DNA from: Lunularia cruciata
Lineage: Eukaryota; Streptophyta; Marchantiopsida; Lunulariales; Lunulariaceae
DNA length: 64,000 nt
Reading direction: 5' to 3'
NCBI GenBank assembly: GCA_948567375.1
Contig: OX419759.1
Location: forward strand, 24,529,493 to 24,593,492
Part shown: piece after piece, positions 45,687 to 57,973 of the stretch
Position numbering within the stretch: position 1 is the stretch's first letter
Layout: each line of letters opens with the position of its first letter
Position numbers and translations under genes: made by a program
Notes under the pieces: model-generated
Databases searched by the model: none
Seen by the model: the letters and a program-made list of their open reading frames with translations, nothing else
Told to the model about the DNA's origin: nothing

Positions 45687-45914
45687 CTATTCTCCTTCCA
45701 AAGTGGGACTCCCTTCTTGAGGTGTTTCCTCCTCAAGAATTATGCAATTTACATTTGTATCCCCTTTTGATTGAAGCGCAATGCGCTCAACTAGGATTTG
45801 CACATACTTCACTCGCGGCTTTGGGTTAGGTAGTTGAGTGCACTGATTTCTAGTATGGCCCAATCCTTTACAATTTCCACACAATAGAACATGCCTAATC
45901 TGCCACCTCGGCTT
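45687..45914 (-). pseudogene. Ty3-B gag, C-terminal zinc knuckle segment
   Basis: WQIRHVLLCGNCKGLGHTRN + QC gives a CCHC knuckle (CX2CX4HX4C). The frame continues to the Lys-rich part at 45736-45347. Upstream gag is on the far side of the Ty3-A insertion, at 51163. Confidence 0.75.
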
Positions 45915-46604
45915 TGTAAACCAGCATGTCTCTCACTCAAGATGAACCTCTAATGGCTATTATGGTAGCACACCATGAACTAAGAAGGCAAGGAACCCCA
46001 ACTCCATCATACTCCTCTAATGCTAACACCACAAGACTCAAGACATTTCTCACTAGAGAACTCAATGAGAGAGAGATAGTTGCAAATGAAAGGATGTTAA
46101 ATTCCTCTTCCTCCCTTGTTTATATACTTGTGAAATAGTTACGCACTAAAGTTATTATTTACCAAAGTAACTCAAGTTACCGGACTAAAAGTCAAGTAAA
46201 GTCAAAAAGTAGAAAGGAATATCCATCCACATGGGCATATTCCACTAAGCATGTGATCTTATCTTGACCTAACAATTAAGTCAAGGATTCCTTCACATGG
46301 GCTATCCTTGGACTATAGAAGAATTCAAAACAAAAAGGCTTGTGAGCCCAAGAGTTCTCAACTCTTTCTTCAAAGCCAAACACCTAGGAATAATACCAAG
46401 TCAACACACTAGAATCCAATATAGTGGTGCTCATTTTTTCCACTTCCTCAAAAGTAAGGTCCCCTCTATCTTAGCTATGACTAAATTTAGCTAATCATGA
46501 CTAATGTAGAACCATCCTCTATCTATATAAATAATATCTCTCAAGTACTTGTTATATTAAGCTAAAGATCAAAATACCACACACATGCACAAATGGGTGT
46601 TACA
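45915..46604 (-). repeat. 3' LTR of Ty3-A copy 2
   Basis: Ends GGGTGTTACA on +; aligns with 50474-51162. Its outer edge reads TGTAAACCAGCATGTCTCTC, a diverged version of TGTGAGCCAGCCTGTCTCTC. Confidence 0.88.
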
Positions 46605-49600
46605 TTCATCCCTGAACTAAGTTTTCACTTTGTCCTTAAAGTGAAGGTCTCTCTACCTTCTATGAAACATTTTCAACTTATCATGGTTAATCGTATCAAA
46701 GTGTCTTCCTCCCAAATCCTTGAGATCATAGGTGTAATTGCTCCACACCTTCTCCACTATGAAAGGTCCAAAGTACTTAGGCAAAAACTTCTTTTGCACT
46801 CTCTTGAATCAAATGGAATCAAACAACATAACCCAATCACCTTCTTTTGAAAGGCTCCACCTTCTCTTGCCTTGCCTCTTTTCATAGCTCTCCTTTTGTT
46901 TCCTTTGGGCTTGCTCCACTTGAACCATAGCAACTGCTCTTGCCTCTTCCAACTCCATGAGTTATTCCTTCCTTGCCTTCTTTGCATCACCTCCTTGTGC
47001 TTTCTTCAATCTCCTATGTATGCTTTGGAAGGTAGGAAGATCAAAGTGAAAAGGTAAGGTAGACTCAATACCATATACCAATTGAAATGGAGAATATTAG
47101 GTGGAAGTCTTCATGGTTGTCCTATACTCCCACAAAACTACATGAATCCTCTTGTCCCAATGATGTTTAAACCCCTCCATTTCTGCATCTTTGGCCAACA
47201 TCATGCACAAGGTCTGATTGGTTCTCTCTGCCAAGCCATTAGAATTTGGCTTATAGGATGTAGTTACTTTGTGTGTGAAAGAGAAATGTTGTAGCATGGC
47301 TGTAGTAATGCTTCATGTAAACTCTCCTCGTCTATCAGAAACCAACTCCAAAGGGCATCCAAACTTGGTTATAATGCATTCATAAATAAATCTACCCACT
47401 TCATCTTCATTCTTGTCCCTCAATGATCTAGCTTCAACCCACTTGGTAAGGTAATAAGTAACTACCCACAATGTACCAATTGTTCCTTGAGGTTCTATTG
47501 AGAGGATCTACAAAATCTATTCCTCACTTCTCAAAAGGTCCTAGCAATGGAATTGATCTAAGTGGTGGAGTGGATGTAAACTTTCTAGAAAAAGCTTGAC
47601 AAACATGACAAGTTTTGCAATAAACAAGACAATCCTTGAAAATCACTCTCCAATGGTAACGTGCATTTGGAATCTTGAAAGCATTCATCTTTCCTGCAAA
47701 GTGTCCTCCACACACTAACCCTTCATGGAACTCCTTTATAAGTAGAATAGACTCTTCCTTACCCACTGCTCTTTGAAGTAGACCATCTACTCCTTGGTGA
47801 AAAAGAATGTCCTCCACCATTGTGTAAGGTCTAGATCTTGCTGCAAGGGCCTTCCTCTCCCTAGCATGCATCCCTTTTGGATAGTTACCTCTTGTCACAA
47901 AATCCACAATCTCCTTATACTCCATTGGAACCTCTTGAGTGATTGAGATTTTCATGAGCTCCTCATCCGGGAAGGAATCATCCATTGACTCATCTCCATC
48001 ATGATTATAGGCCCTAGATAACAAATCAGCATTTGCATGTTTCTTTCCTGGCCTATCCTCAATGGTGTAGTCATACTCAAACAAGAGTTTCATCCACCTT
48101 GCTAGCCTTCCTTCCATATTAGGCTTTTTGAAGATGTACTTCAAAGCCTTGTGATCCATGACAATTGTGGCTTTCCCTCCAATCAAGTAGTGTCTAAACT
48201 TCATGAGAACAAAGATCACTACCAACCATTCTCTCTTTGTGATAGAGTAGTTCTTCTTTGTTGAAACCATTTGCCTACTAGCATAAGCTATTGGATGATC
48301 ATGCCCATCTTGGTCTAATTGACTAAGAGTGCATCCTATAGCTACATTAGAAGCATCAATGTAGAGGATGAAATGCTTTCTCCAATCTAGTTTAGCAAGA
48401 ATTGGAGCTACAACAAGGGATTGCTTGAGCTCCTCAAAAGCTTTGAGAGCCTCCTTGTCTTCTAAAATCACCATGTAATCTACACCCTTCTTCATGTAGA
48501 TGGTCAATGCATAAGCCTTGTTGGAAAATGAAAAGATGAATCTCCTATAGTACCCGATCATCCCCAAAAATTAGTGTAACTTTGTCAAGCTTGAAGGGAA
48601 TGGAAGGTCTGAGATTTTCCTCACCTTCTCAGGATCAATTGCTATTCCATCCTTGGAGATGATATGCCTTAAAAGTAGACCTTCTTTACATCCAAAAATG
48701 CACTTCTCTAGGTTGAGTGATGCATTTGCCTCATCCAAGCATTACAAGACCTTGATTAGGTGCTCAAAGTGCTCCTCCTTGTTCCCATAGACACAAAATT
48801 CATCAATGAAGTCTCTCACAAATTTCCCAATGAAACGTTCAAATACCTTGTTCATGAACCATTGGAATGTAGCTAGAGCATTGCAAAGCCTAAAAGCCAT
48901 GACCTTGAAAGCGCAAGTTCCCCAAGGTATGGTGAATGTGGTGAGTTGTTGATGCTTTGGTGCAATCTTGATTCGGTTATACCCACTATAACCATCTCCA
49001 AAACTTTACCTCTCATGACCTGCAACCTCCTCCAAGATCTCATCAATGAATGGAAAAGGGTAATAGTCCTTCTTAGTAACAACATTAAGCTTCTTGTAAT
49101 ACACACATGACCAAAGCTTGCCATTCTTTTTCTTCACAATCACAATGGGAGACACCCATTCCAAATTCTCCACCTCAAAGATAAATTTGGCCTCCTTGAG
49201 GTTATTAATCTCCTCTTTCACCACCAAAGATATTGGTGGGCTAATGAGACGTTGCTTTTGGCAAACTTGTCTTGCATGTGACTCCACCTCAGTCTTCTGC
49301 TCCTCCAAGGTGACTTCCTTTAGATCCTTGTAATTGAAAGCAATTACATGGATGAACTTGCAAAAAATCTCCTTAAATCTCACCTTCTCCTCCTTGGTAA
49401 TATTTGGACCATACTTGAGAGTAGATAACCTCCTTTCTATCTCCTCAAGTGTCAATGTGATTTATTTGGGTCCTTCAAAACCTCTAGCTTAGGTGCAAAA
49501 TCTGTAGCACTCAAGGGATACACATCTAAATCAAGTTCAGATTCATCCTCCTCCGTGGAAGTCTCCTCCTCCATGCTTGTGTCCACACTTGAAGCTCCTT

Positions 49601-49709
49601 TTTCTGAATTTGATTCCCAATAATCAGAAGATGGTGTATCTGAATGTGAAGTGTTGGTGGTGTTAGTCACAGGAATTGTGACTCTATGGTTTGTTGGCCC
49701 AATCCTCAA
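46605..49709 (-). pseudogene. Ty3-A copy 2 RT-RNase H-integrase
   Basis: Best preserved piece is 48567-47524 (347 codons): GYYRRFIFSFSNKAYAL, RNase H FILYIDASNVAIGCTLSQLD, HPIAYASRQ, FRHYLIGGKATIVMDHKALK, RLARWMKLLFEYDYTIEDRP and HANADLLSRA, then the integrase HHCC (FHEGLVCGGHFAG, CKTCHVC). RT at about 49124-48700 reads KDYYPFPFIDEILEEV and the catalytic box as FIDEFCVYG, so the second aspartate is Glu here (Tyr in copy 1). Integrase C-terminal parts at 47297-46605 are broken. Confidence 0.85.
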
Positions 49710-49820
49710 TTACTCTTTGTGCCATTGATCAATTGTGTGTGTTGCTCTCATCCATAGCCTCCCAAGAAGTAATTCATAGCTTGAATCCTTCAAGACTTGG
49801 AAAGTCATGAGATTTTGAAC

Positions 49821-50180
49821 TCATATAGCTGAAACTACCACCTTATTCATCATACCTATTGGTTGAAATTGTTTCTTGTTTGCCATGCTCACCACAAATG
49901 TTGAAGGTCTTGAGGGTATCATACCCAACTTCTTCATCAAACTTTCTGACATGGCATTCACTGCTGATCCTCCATCAACCAATGCATCTTTGATGTTGTG
50001 ACCATTCACTCTCACATCAATCTTGGAGGCATATTCACAAGCCTCCCATGGTCTTGGTTTAGCATCCACCAACCCCATTGATACTAGAGCTTTTGCCTTC
50101 TTCTTCCTCTTGCTCCTTGTTGAACTCAAACATCCTCTAAGCTCCTTTCTCAAAGTAGGATTCAAAACAATCAATTCCAA
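49821..50180 (-). pseudogene. Ty3-A copy 2 aspartic protease
   Basis: NGHNIKDALVDGGSAVNAMS keeps the D-G-G-S form of the active site that copy 1 has lost. Preceded by the Lys/Arg linker TRSKRKKKAKALVSMG. Confidence 0.8.
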
Positions 50181-50473
50181 ATCTCAAACTTGAGATTTTG
50201 CCCAAAATCATCTTAATCTCCAAAATCTGCAATCCACCTCACACAATCTCTCCAAATCCTTTCATTTGTACAAGATATACAAAATCACCTCAAAGACATC
50301 ATAATGAACTACAAGGTATACAAATGGGTCCAAGTTTTGTAACCTAAGCTTTGCCCTCTCCTCCCTTAAATTTCTCTCCAAGTGAGCTCTCATAGCCTCC
50401 TTCTATCTAATATAGAATTGTATGTTGAACATTACCTTGCCTTCTAGAGAGGTCTCGGCAATAGAACCAAAAA

Positions 50474-51162
50474 TGTGAGCCAGGCTGTCTCTCACTTAGG
50501 ATGAACCTTTGATGGCTATTATGGTAGCACACCATGGACTAAGAAGGCAAGGAACCCCAACTCTATCATACTCCTCCAAGGCTAACACTACAAGACTCAA
50601 GACATTACTCACTAGAGAACTCAATGTGAGAGAGATAGTTGCAAATGAAAGGATGTTAAATTCCTCTTCCTCCCTTGTTTATATACTTGTGAAATAGTTA
50701 TGCACTAAAGTTACTATTTACCAAAGTAACTCAAGTTACTAGGCTAAAAGTCAAGTAAAGTCAAAAAGTATCAAGAAATATCTATCCATATAGGCATATT
50801 CCACTAAGCATATGATCTTATTTTGACCTAACAATTAAGTCAAGGATTCCTTCACATGGGCTATCCTTGGACTATAGAAGAGTTCAAAACAAAAAGGCTT
50901 GTGAGCCCAAAAGTTCTCAACTCTTTCTTCAAATTCAAACACTTAGGAATAATACCAAGTCAACACACTAGAATCGAATATAGTGGTGCTCATTTTTTCC
51001 ACTTCCTCAAAAGTAAGGTCCCTCAATCTTAGCTATGACTAGCTTTAGCTAATCATGTCTAATGTAGAACCATCCTTTATCTATATAAATAACATCTCTC
51101 AAGTACTTGTTATATTAAGCTAAAGATCAAAATACCACACACATACACAAATGGGTGTTACA
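50474..51162 (-). repeat. 5' LTR of Ty3-A copy 2
   Basis: On - it runs from TGTAACACCC to CAGCCTGGCTCACA and is followed by the PBS-type TTTTTGGTTCTATTGCCGAG at about 50454-50473. Confidence 0.88.
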
Positions 51163-52890
51163 GCCCATCAAGCCCCAATTATAACATGCCTCTAGTGCAA
51201 CATTTTGAAGCTTATTTTGGCCACCCACTGGTGGTCTTTGGTAGAAGGGTTGTTGTTATACTCCCTTGGTCCATACCTTGGACCTTGGTACCATGTGCTT
51301 GCCTGAGGCTGTACCTCTTGGGTCTAGTACACTACTTCCTCTTCCTCACTTTGGTCTCATCTTGGAACCCAATCAACTTTTTGCACTAGAAATGCATTTT
51401 GGATTGAACACTCCATGTTGGCATGGCTTGATTTACCACACGTAGTGCACCATAAATTGGATCTACCAAATGAAAAAGGCTTCTTTTGGTCCTTTGCCAC
51501 AATCATTTGGATCTTAAAATCCGCAAACTCTTTTATAAGAATCTTTAGCTCATTGTTAGTCTTATTTACAATCTTGGCCAAGGATGTCAACGGTTTGTAT
51601 CCTCTTTGCCTTTGTATTCTTCTTGGCTTTGAATCATTGTCAGATTCCAAAGAAGAACAAGAAGATGTGGAGGATTCTTCCAAAGAAACGGAGTTACTGC
51701 GAGAAGATCTTTGTCTTGGCTTCTTGCCTTTCTTTTCCTGATTTCTTTGGTTGTTAGAAGAATGAGAGTGGGGTGCCTTGTATATGGCAACATGTTTGAA
51801 GGCTTTGTCCAAGGAAGTCATATTCTTCTCCCTAGCAAAGATACTAATCTCTAGTGATAAACCTCTGAGAAACCAAGTGATGGCTTGGGCATTGGAGACC
51901 ACACCAGATTGAATTGGTACTTGATTCAACAAGGCCATGAACCGCTTAGAGTAGTCTCTCAACTTCTCCTTCTTCCTCTGGTCCAAATCATTGAGTGCCA
52001 CAATGATACTTGTATCGTAATCAACTTCTCGCAATCATTCCAAGAATTTTTTTCTCAAGTCTGCCTAGGAAGTTGGTCTAAAGCCCTTTTGGGTTATGTG
52101 AGTGTACCAACTCCAAGCTTTCTTCTAGAGCAGACTTGGAAAAATGTGCAGCCAGTCAGCAGAATCATGCTCCTTATTGGCAAAGGAGATGACTTTGAAT
52201 TCTTCAATGAATTCATCAAGGTCAAAAGCAAGGTCTTCATCTTGCTCCATCCCTTATACTTTTGATAAGCATGTTGGGTAACAAGTAATAAAGTCATTCT
52301 ATAACACTAAGGAACAGGTTGTAGTAATGTGGGGCTTGATGGACCCAAGGTATTGGCTGGTGATTGTTTGTGATATTAAGCCCAAGGGTTCACCAAGTTC
52401 AAAATGGGGTCTTTGATGACAGATTGCTCTTCTGTTGGTATGTCAACTTTAATCCAAGTTAGAAACAAAGGTTCAACATCTTCAGATGGCTTTTTAAGAT
52501 CCCTTTGAACAAGTCAAGGAATTGTATAGAGAAGGTATTGACACTCTTCTTCCATCAAAATCCATGTTGTCTTCTCATGAATAAATTCTTTTATAAAATT
52601 GGCTCCCTTGATAGCTCTTGAGGAAGTCGGTGTATTGGGTCTTAGCGAATATGTTTGTTTGCTTGCATCATCCTTCTTCTTGGGATCTGGAGATGCAAAG
52701 TAGCCTTGCCACCCAATTTCTTGTTTTTTTTCTCAGGGTCTTTCAAGGCTTCTTGAACTTCAAGAAGAAGTTGCAAATCCAATGCCTCCTTCTCAGCTTT
52801 GTCAAAGGTGAATTGGCTCTTCTAGCAATCTTCTTCTTCACAATGCAAAGTTCATTAATGAGCTCTCTCTTTGTGTTGATGTAGACATTC
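51163..52890 (-). pseudogene. Ty3-B gag, main part
   Basis: On -: MNVYINTKRELINELCIVKK (about 52890), then HDSADWLHIFPSLL, KKAWSWYTHITQKGFRPTS, DYDTSIIVALNDLDQRKKEK, FMALLNQVPIQSGV and AITWFLRGLSLEIS, typical of the retrotransposon Gag fold. It is followed by a Ser/Arg-rich linker and a first zinc knuckle CTTCGKSSHANMEC at about 51430. The segment 52034-51357 is a 225-codon uninterrupted frame. Confidence 0.82.
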
Positions 52891-52950
52891 ATATTGGTTG
52901 GACACCTAGTTTCAGATTTGGCTTTATATTATTCTACTCCCAACATTTTT

Positions 52951-52976
52951 ATCCCCGGCAGCGGTGCCAAAAATCA
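52951..52976 (-). other. Ty3-B primer-binding site next to LTR end
   Basis: On -, the LTR end GGATTGTCACA is followed by TGATTTTTGGCACCGCTGCC and GGGG. This matches the gypsy-type PBS and proves that the TGTGACAACC-ended repeat is the LTR of this gypsy family. Confidence 0.85.
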
Positions 52977-55335
52977 TGTGACAATCCAGAAAGTATCACT
53001 TTTGCAATGATCAATAAGTAAAGTTTGTTCCCATAGAGATACTTACAAAAAAAAAAAGTCAAATATGAAGTTAAACTGTAACAATTAGTTCTTATTGAGT
53101 TCTTCTTTAATCTCTCAAGTAGAAACCACACACACAAGAGAGTGAGAAGCACTAATTTGTAATCTCATCACAAATTAATAACAACTATAATCACAACTTC
53201 ATCAATCCATTCCAAACAATCTGGATTGTGATGATTTAGATTTTTGAAAGAAAGCTACTTCAGATGAAACCACTTTGCACCTAAATTGTGTTCCACCCCT
53301 CCATTGAAGTCACAACTTCCTCAATCAAAATTACTTTGCATCAACCCCGTACTGCACTCACCAATGTAGAATACTACCAACACTACAACTCCTCTTAAAT
53401 CTATTAGGGCATTGCTTTGGTTGCTATCCACTTAGGATCAAACACACAAAATGAAATCAGAGTTGCAGAATCCAATATCCAACAAGCTCACTTAATTGCA
53501 CTTCAAGATTCTTCAAGCACTAAAAAACACACACTTAGGGTTGATACTCAAAATTAAGCTGAAACCATGAGCACTTAGTTATAGCACTTTTCTTTACTCA
53601 ACATCAAAAATATAAATACTAAACAACAACACATTGTGAATGCTTCCTTTAAATAGATAGAACACTTGATAGTTACTTACAAAAATACCATTCTACAACA
53701 ACTTTACCAACCTGTAGATCCAAAATGACAAACCACCTCTTCATATATACCTCTTCATATCTCAAACTTGTTACTACTCCAATCCAATGTCAACCTCAAC
53801 TTTGGCTTCCAAATGTCCTTCAAGCACTTCTCCCTCTTTGGGTCTATCTAATACTGCTTCTTCCTCCACTATTTCTACTATCTCTTCAGACTGAACTGAA
53901 ATTGGAATGATAGCTAACCTATCTACATTCTCATTTGCTAACCCACTCTCTTCTAATATCTCTCGCAACTCACCCAAAAATACTTGCACTCCTACTTCTA
54001 CAACTTTGGACTTAATATCCTCCTTCATACTCTGAATCTTAACTAATTCTGAGTTTACTAAATTTAATTTGAGACAAACATTGTCTCCTACTTCTATCAT
54101 TTTCTTGTCTACTTGATCTCTCAATCAAATCAACAAACTGTTCATATTTACATCTTTCACCTTTCTCTTTTGAGTTTCTTGCACAAGCAATTTTAATTCA
54201 TGCAGTTTTGACTTTTAAGTCTTCTAACTTCCCTTTAGCTTCTGTTGCTTGGCATCTCCCTCATTCTACCAATGATTTCTCCTACTAATTATGATGTATA
54301 CTCCCAAGAGTGTTCCACCTTCAACTTATTGTGATACATCCTCAACTCATCTTCATACTCAGCTGCAAACATCTTCCTCTCTTCTACATATTGGGCAATC
54401 TGACTTTCAACACTTCTTACTAGAAGTGCTTTCTTCTTGGTGTCAAATTGTCAATTCCCGCTGCCATGCTTGATCTTTTTCTGCCTTGCTCTTCTTTAGA
54501 CTTTCTACCTTCTACTCCGTCATTTTTGTAATCGTCTTTACATGTATTACTTCAATGTGAGCTTCTCCCACTTCATTTTTCATCTTCTTTACTAATGCCT
54601 TTTGGTTCTTCAACTCTTTGGCTTGACAATCTAAATCTCTTCCTCACCTCTCAAAACACTCTTGCAAGTTCTCTAATGTCTTTTGCTTTATGATTGCATT
54701 CACCCAAAGTTCTTTGATTTTCCCTTCAGGTTAAACTTGCCTTTAATTTGTGCATTTCTTAAAGCAGATACTTCATCACCTTTAGCTCATTCTTCACCTC
54801 CCAATCATCTTTTTGTATCTCCTCCTTCTTCTGCTTTAATTGCAACAACAACAAACACATGATCATTGATTGACAAGTACTCAACTCCATCAAAGTCTTT
54901 TGCCCCTTCTTGGTCTTTGTACTTGGTTTCCATGGGCATTTCCTCAATAGAGGCCATACCCCATAGTTGTGATCTTTGCACCTTCAAAATCATCTGCTCC
55001 AAGCTCTCTTCTTCTTCCTTTACTCCGCTTAGACCTATAGGTGGAGCCTACACTAAACTCTTCAATCTCACTCCCTTCTGGACAACCTTCTTCAACTCTT
55101 CATCCATCTCCTCTATAGGCAACTCCAAACATAGAGCATCTTTGCCTTCCATTTGATTGATCACCGCATGGAACTCCTCATCATCTTCTCTTATCCCTAC
55201 ATCAACTGATTGCTGGACTTCATCTTCACCTTCACCTTCACTCTCACTTGCTCCTTGCTCTCACTTGGACTCCTTGCTCTGCAATGTGAGTTCCCACTGT
55301 GATTCAACCACTCCTTGCTCTCCAATGTGAGTGAC
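52977..55335 (-). repeat. Ty3-B 5' LTR, truncated at its 5' end
   Basis: Starts on + with TGTGACAATCCAGAAAG and keeps the ~430-bp 3' region that the solo LTR at 28403 lost. The ORF can be followed on - from the acidic linker (ESEGEGEDEVQQSVD, about 55240) through FDGVEYLS (about 54880) and coiled-coil remnants to EVDIGLE at 53774. The N-terminal half and leader are missing; junction with the next copy lies at about 55335. Confidence 0.8.
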
Positions 55336-57973
55336 ATGAGTAATCCATATGAACAACATGAGTTGTAAGTGAAAAGTGACTAAGGAATGACCGCACATTG
55401 CAAAACTATAAGTTGAATACTTGGTCGAGGACTCTTTGAGATATCAAGCAAGTATCTTGTGCCTTTGAGTAGTTTCCCCAAAGGAATGCGGATTACAAAG
55501 CCAAGTGAGAGTTCAATTTTCAAGCATCCACAAGGAGTGAGGATTTTGCATCCAAGAGACGGGAGGATCCTTTCCCATGTATCCCGAGTAAGAGATTCCA
55601 CAATGCCAATGAAAGGTGAGAAGAAGAGTCCCTCACTTGCAATGAGAAATCCTGTGATTTGGAGGTTAGATATGATAGCAAGGATTGACATTCTAAGTAG
55701 ACTTCATATCACATTTTTGGCCTAAAACTGGAACTTGAGTATTCTAGGGTTCATGGCAGAAGTAACTACAAGAGATTGTGAGGAAGGTCTTGTGAAAGAA
55801 GGGAAGAGAGGCAATCTATATTAATGCACAGAGGCAGATTGGAGATTGGTTCTAGGGAGAGAGGCTGTTGAGGAAACTGGGCTACATTCCTTGGGAAGGA
55901 AGAGTTTGTAGAGGAGACTACAAAAATCCACAATTCCTTCAATGCTCCGCATACAAATAATGGGTATAAGGTCAATACCTATCAAGACCCGATAAGGCAA
56001 AGTATTTTCGGGGTGATGATGGTGTTCTTCAAGCCAGATCAAACCATGTACGTGATCAAGCACCAAGCAATGTTCTTCCATTAAATGTTTGTAAGAGCAC
56101 CATTGAATTGGGCAAAGTGTTTTCACCAGCAAATGCGGTAGATGGTGTGGAGTTGGAGAGATCAAGAAACTCTACACTATTTGGTGCCATTTGCAGCACA
56201 CTTCTACTTTAGGTTGAATCTAATGAAGGAGATGTAGTGGAAGAAGATGGTGTCTCACTTTCATCCAAATTTACAAAAAGAAGCGGATAAGGAGGAGCAA
56301 CAGTACATCTGACAACTCCAAAGTAGTGATGAGCATTATGCAAGAACGGGCCAAAACAAAGAGGTAGCGGTGATTATTCCAAAGATGAAGAAGTGGAGTT
56401 GTCTTGAGGAGATGGTGTAACTAGTTCAGCCCCAAAAAGATGAGGAAGGTGAACCCGAAGCACAACATTGTAGTGATTGATGAGTCAATAGGGGCAGAAG
56501 AATCAAAAGGAGAAGTTGAGTATAAGTTAAAAGACTCAGGTGGAGGGGAAGAACCAGAGCTCATGCTACAAAGTGAAGAGTTGAGCAGTGGAAGTGAGGA
56601 TGAACCTGAAGTTCAGCAACAAGGAGAGAACAATGTTGAGGAAGAAGATTGGGAGTATGCTATAATTGACCACATGGGAGGAGGAGATATTCCTTGTCTA
56701 GAATTGTTACAAACAAAGATTGAAGAAACCTAAGAAGCCAAACAAAAGTTGGGGTTTCAAAAGGGGATGAGATAAAAGAGAAGTGTGCAGACTGCAGTTG
56801 CAGCACCAAGTAAAGCAAGTAAAAGAGATGAAGAGGGAGAAAACTTGGATGAAACAATTCTACAAGTAAGAAGATTGAGACTTTGGAGTAAAGCTCAAGT
56901 AGAAGAAGTGATGGAAGCAAAGCCCAAAGATCAAGAAATTATAAGAGACTTTGATGGGGTGGAATACTTGTCAAAGATTGTCTATCCATTGTTATTGCAA
57001 TTGACGAAGAAGAGAGAAGAGTTGAAGTGAAGTCATTCAAAGTTGAAGGATAAATTAAGAGTAGTAAAATATATGAGTGCAGAAAGTTTGGAGTTAAGAA
57101 GGAAGTTAATCCAAGGAGAAAAGGAAGCCGAAGAACTTTGAGCTAAGGTAGAACTTTGGAGGAAGGAATTTGAGAGCTTGAAAAAACACTTTGTGAAGAG
57201 AGGCAAAGCAAGACAAAGATTGGAGGAAGCAGATGGCAAAGATTGAGACATTGAGGGTGGAAGTGCATGACAATCAAGTAGAAGTTATTCATTTGAAGGC
57301 TATGGTAGCAATGATGGGACAAGAGTTGGATAGCTTGAAAACAAGTGTGGCAAAGATTGAGTCTAGCAAAGAGAATCTCAGTGCTTTTTGTTCTCAGCTT
57401 AATTCTGAGTATCAAGTTTGTTTTTGTGTTTTTGAGTGTTTGGAGAATTTTGAAGTGCAAGCCAATGAGCTTGTTGGATGTTGGATTCTGCAGCACTGAT
57501 CTTCATTCTATGTGTTTGATCCTGAGTGAAGTGAAATTGAAGTAATGCTTTGACAGATCTGAGAGGAATTGTAGTGTTGGTAGTATTCTACATTTGTGAA
57601 GACAGATTGAGTTTGATGTGAAGCAATTTCAATCAAGGAAGTTGTGCCTTCAATAGAGGAGTAGGACACAATTCTGAGGCAAAGCATTTTTTAGTGAAGT
57701 AGCCATCTTTAAAAGAATCTGAATCATCACAATCAAGATTTTTAAGAATTTGATGGAGTTGTGATTATGGAGTGTTAATTTGTGATGAGAGTGCAAGTCA
57801 ATGCTTGTTACTCTCTTTTGGGTGTGGTTTCTACCTAAGAGACTAAAGAAGAGCTCAAGAAGAACTACATTGGTACATTTTACTTTGTATTGACCATTTC
57901 TAACTTGTGTCTTTGTGGGAATGAACTTTATTTAATTGATTACCACAAAAGTGATACTTGACAGGTTGTCACA
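55336..57973 (+). repeat. Ty3-B LTR, opposite orientation, 5'-truncated
   Basis: Runs + from leader sequence (CCGCACATTGCAAAACTATA) to GGTTGTCACA at 57973. ORF remnants: MKGEKKSPSL (about 55611), WRLDMIARIDILSRLHITFL, NNGYKVNTYQDPIRQSIFGV (about 55967), FHQQMR, acidic linker (56440-56733), DFDGVEYLSKIVYPLLLQL (about 56950), coiled coil to about 57500. Many stops. Joined head-to-head to the preceding copy. Confidence 0.8.

Larger units (their letters stand above)
45915..51162 (-). mobile_element. Ty3-A, copy 2, with internal deletion
   Basis: LTRs at 45915-46604 (3') and 50474-51162 (5'). It inserted in Ty3-B gag, between the two knuckles, which resumes on the other side. Flanks GGCTT / GCCCA do not give a clean duplication. 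Compared with copy 1, most of gag is deleted: the sequence jumps near 50178 from the protease linker directly to leader DNA equivalent to about 26450 of copy 1. Confidence 0.88.
43760..52976 (-). mobile_element. Ty3-B gypsy body (gag-protease-RT), interrupted and 3'-truncated
   Basis: Begins on - with the PBS next to the LTR at 52977, then gag (about 52890-51163), a knuckle segment (45914-45687), protease (45178-44520) and RT (44181-43760). A Ty3-A element occupies 45915-51162. RNase H, integrase and the 3' LTR are missing on this copy: the sequence ends in unrelated DNA after an FMDDFCVFG catalytic box near 43840. An integrase and 3' LTR of a sister copy lie at 59611-60815. Confidence 0.8.

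Noticed and set aside
45910-51167. Target duplication around Ty3-A copy 2
   Set aside because: GGCTT and GCCCA match only if several transitions are assumed; too weak to claim.
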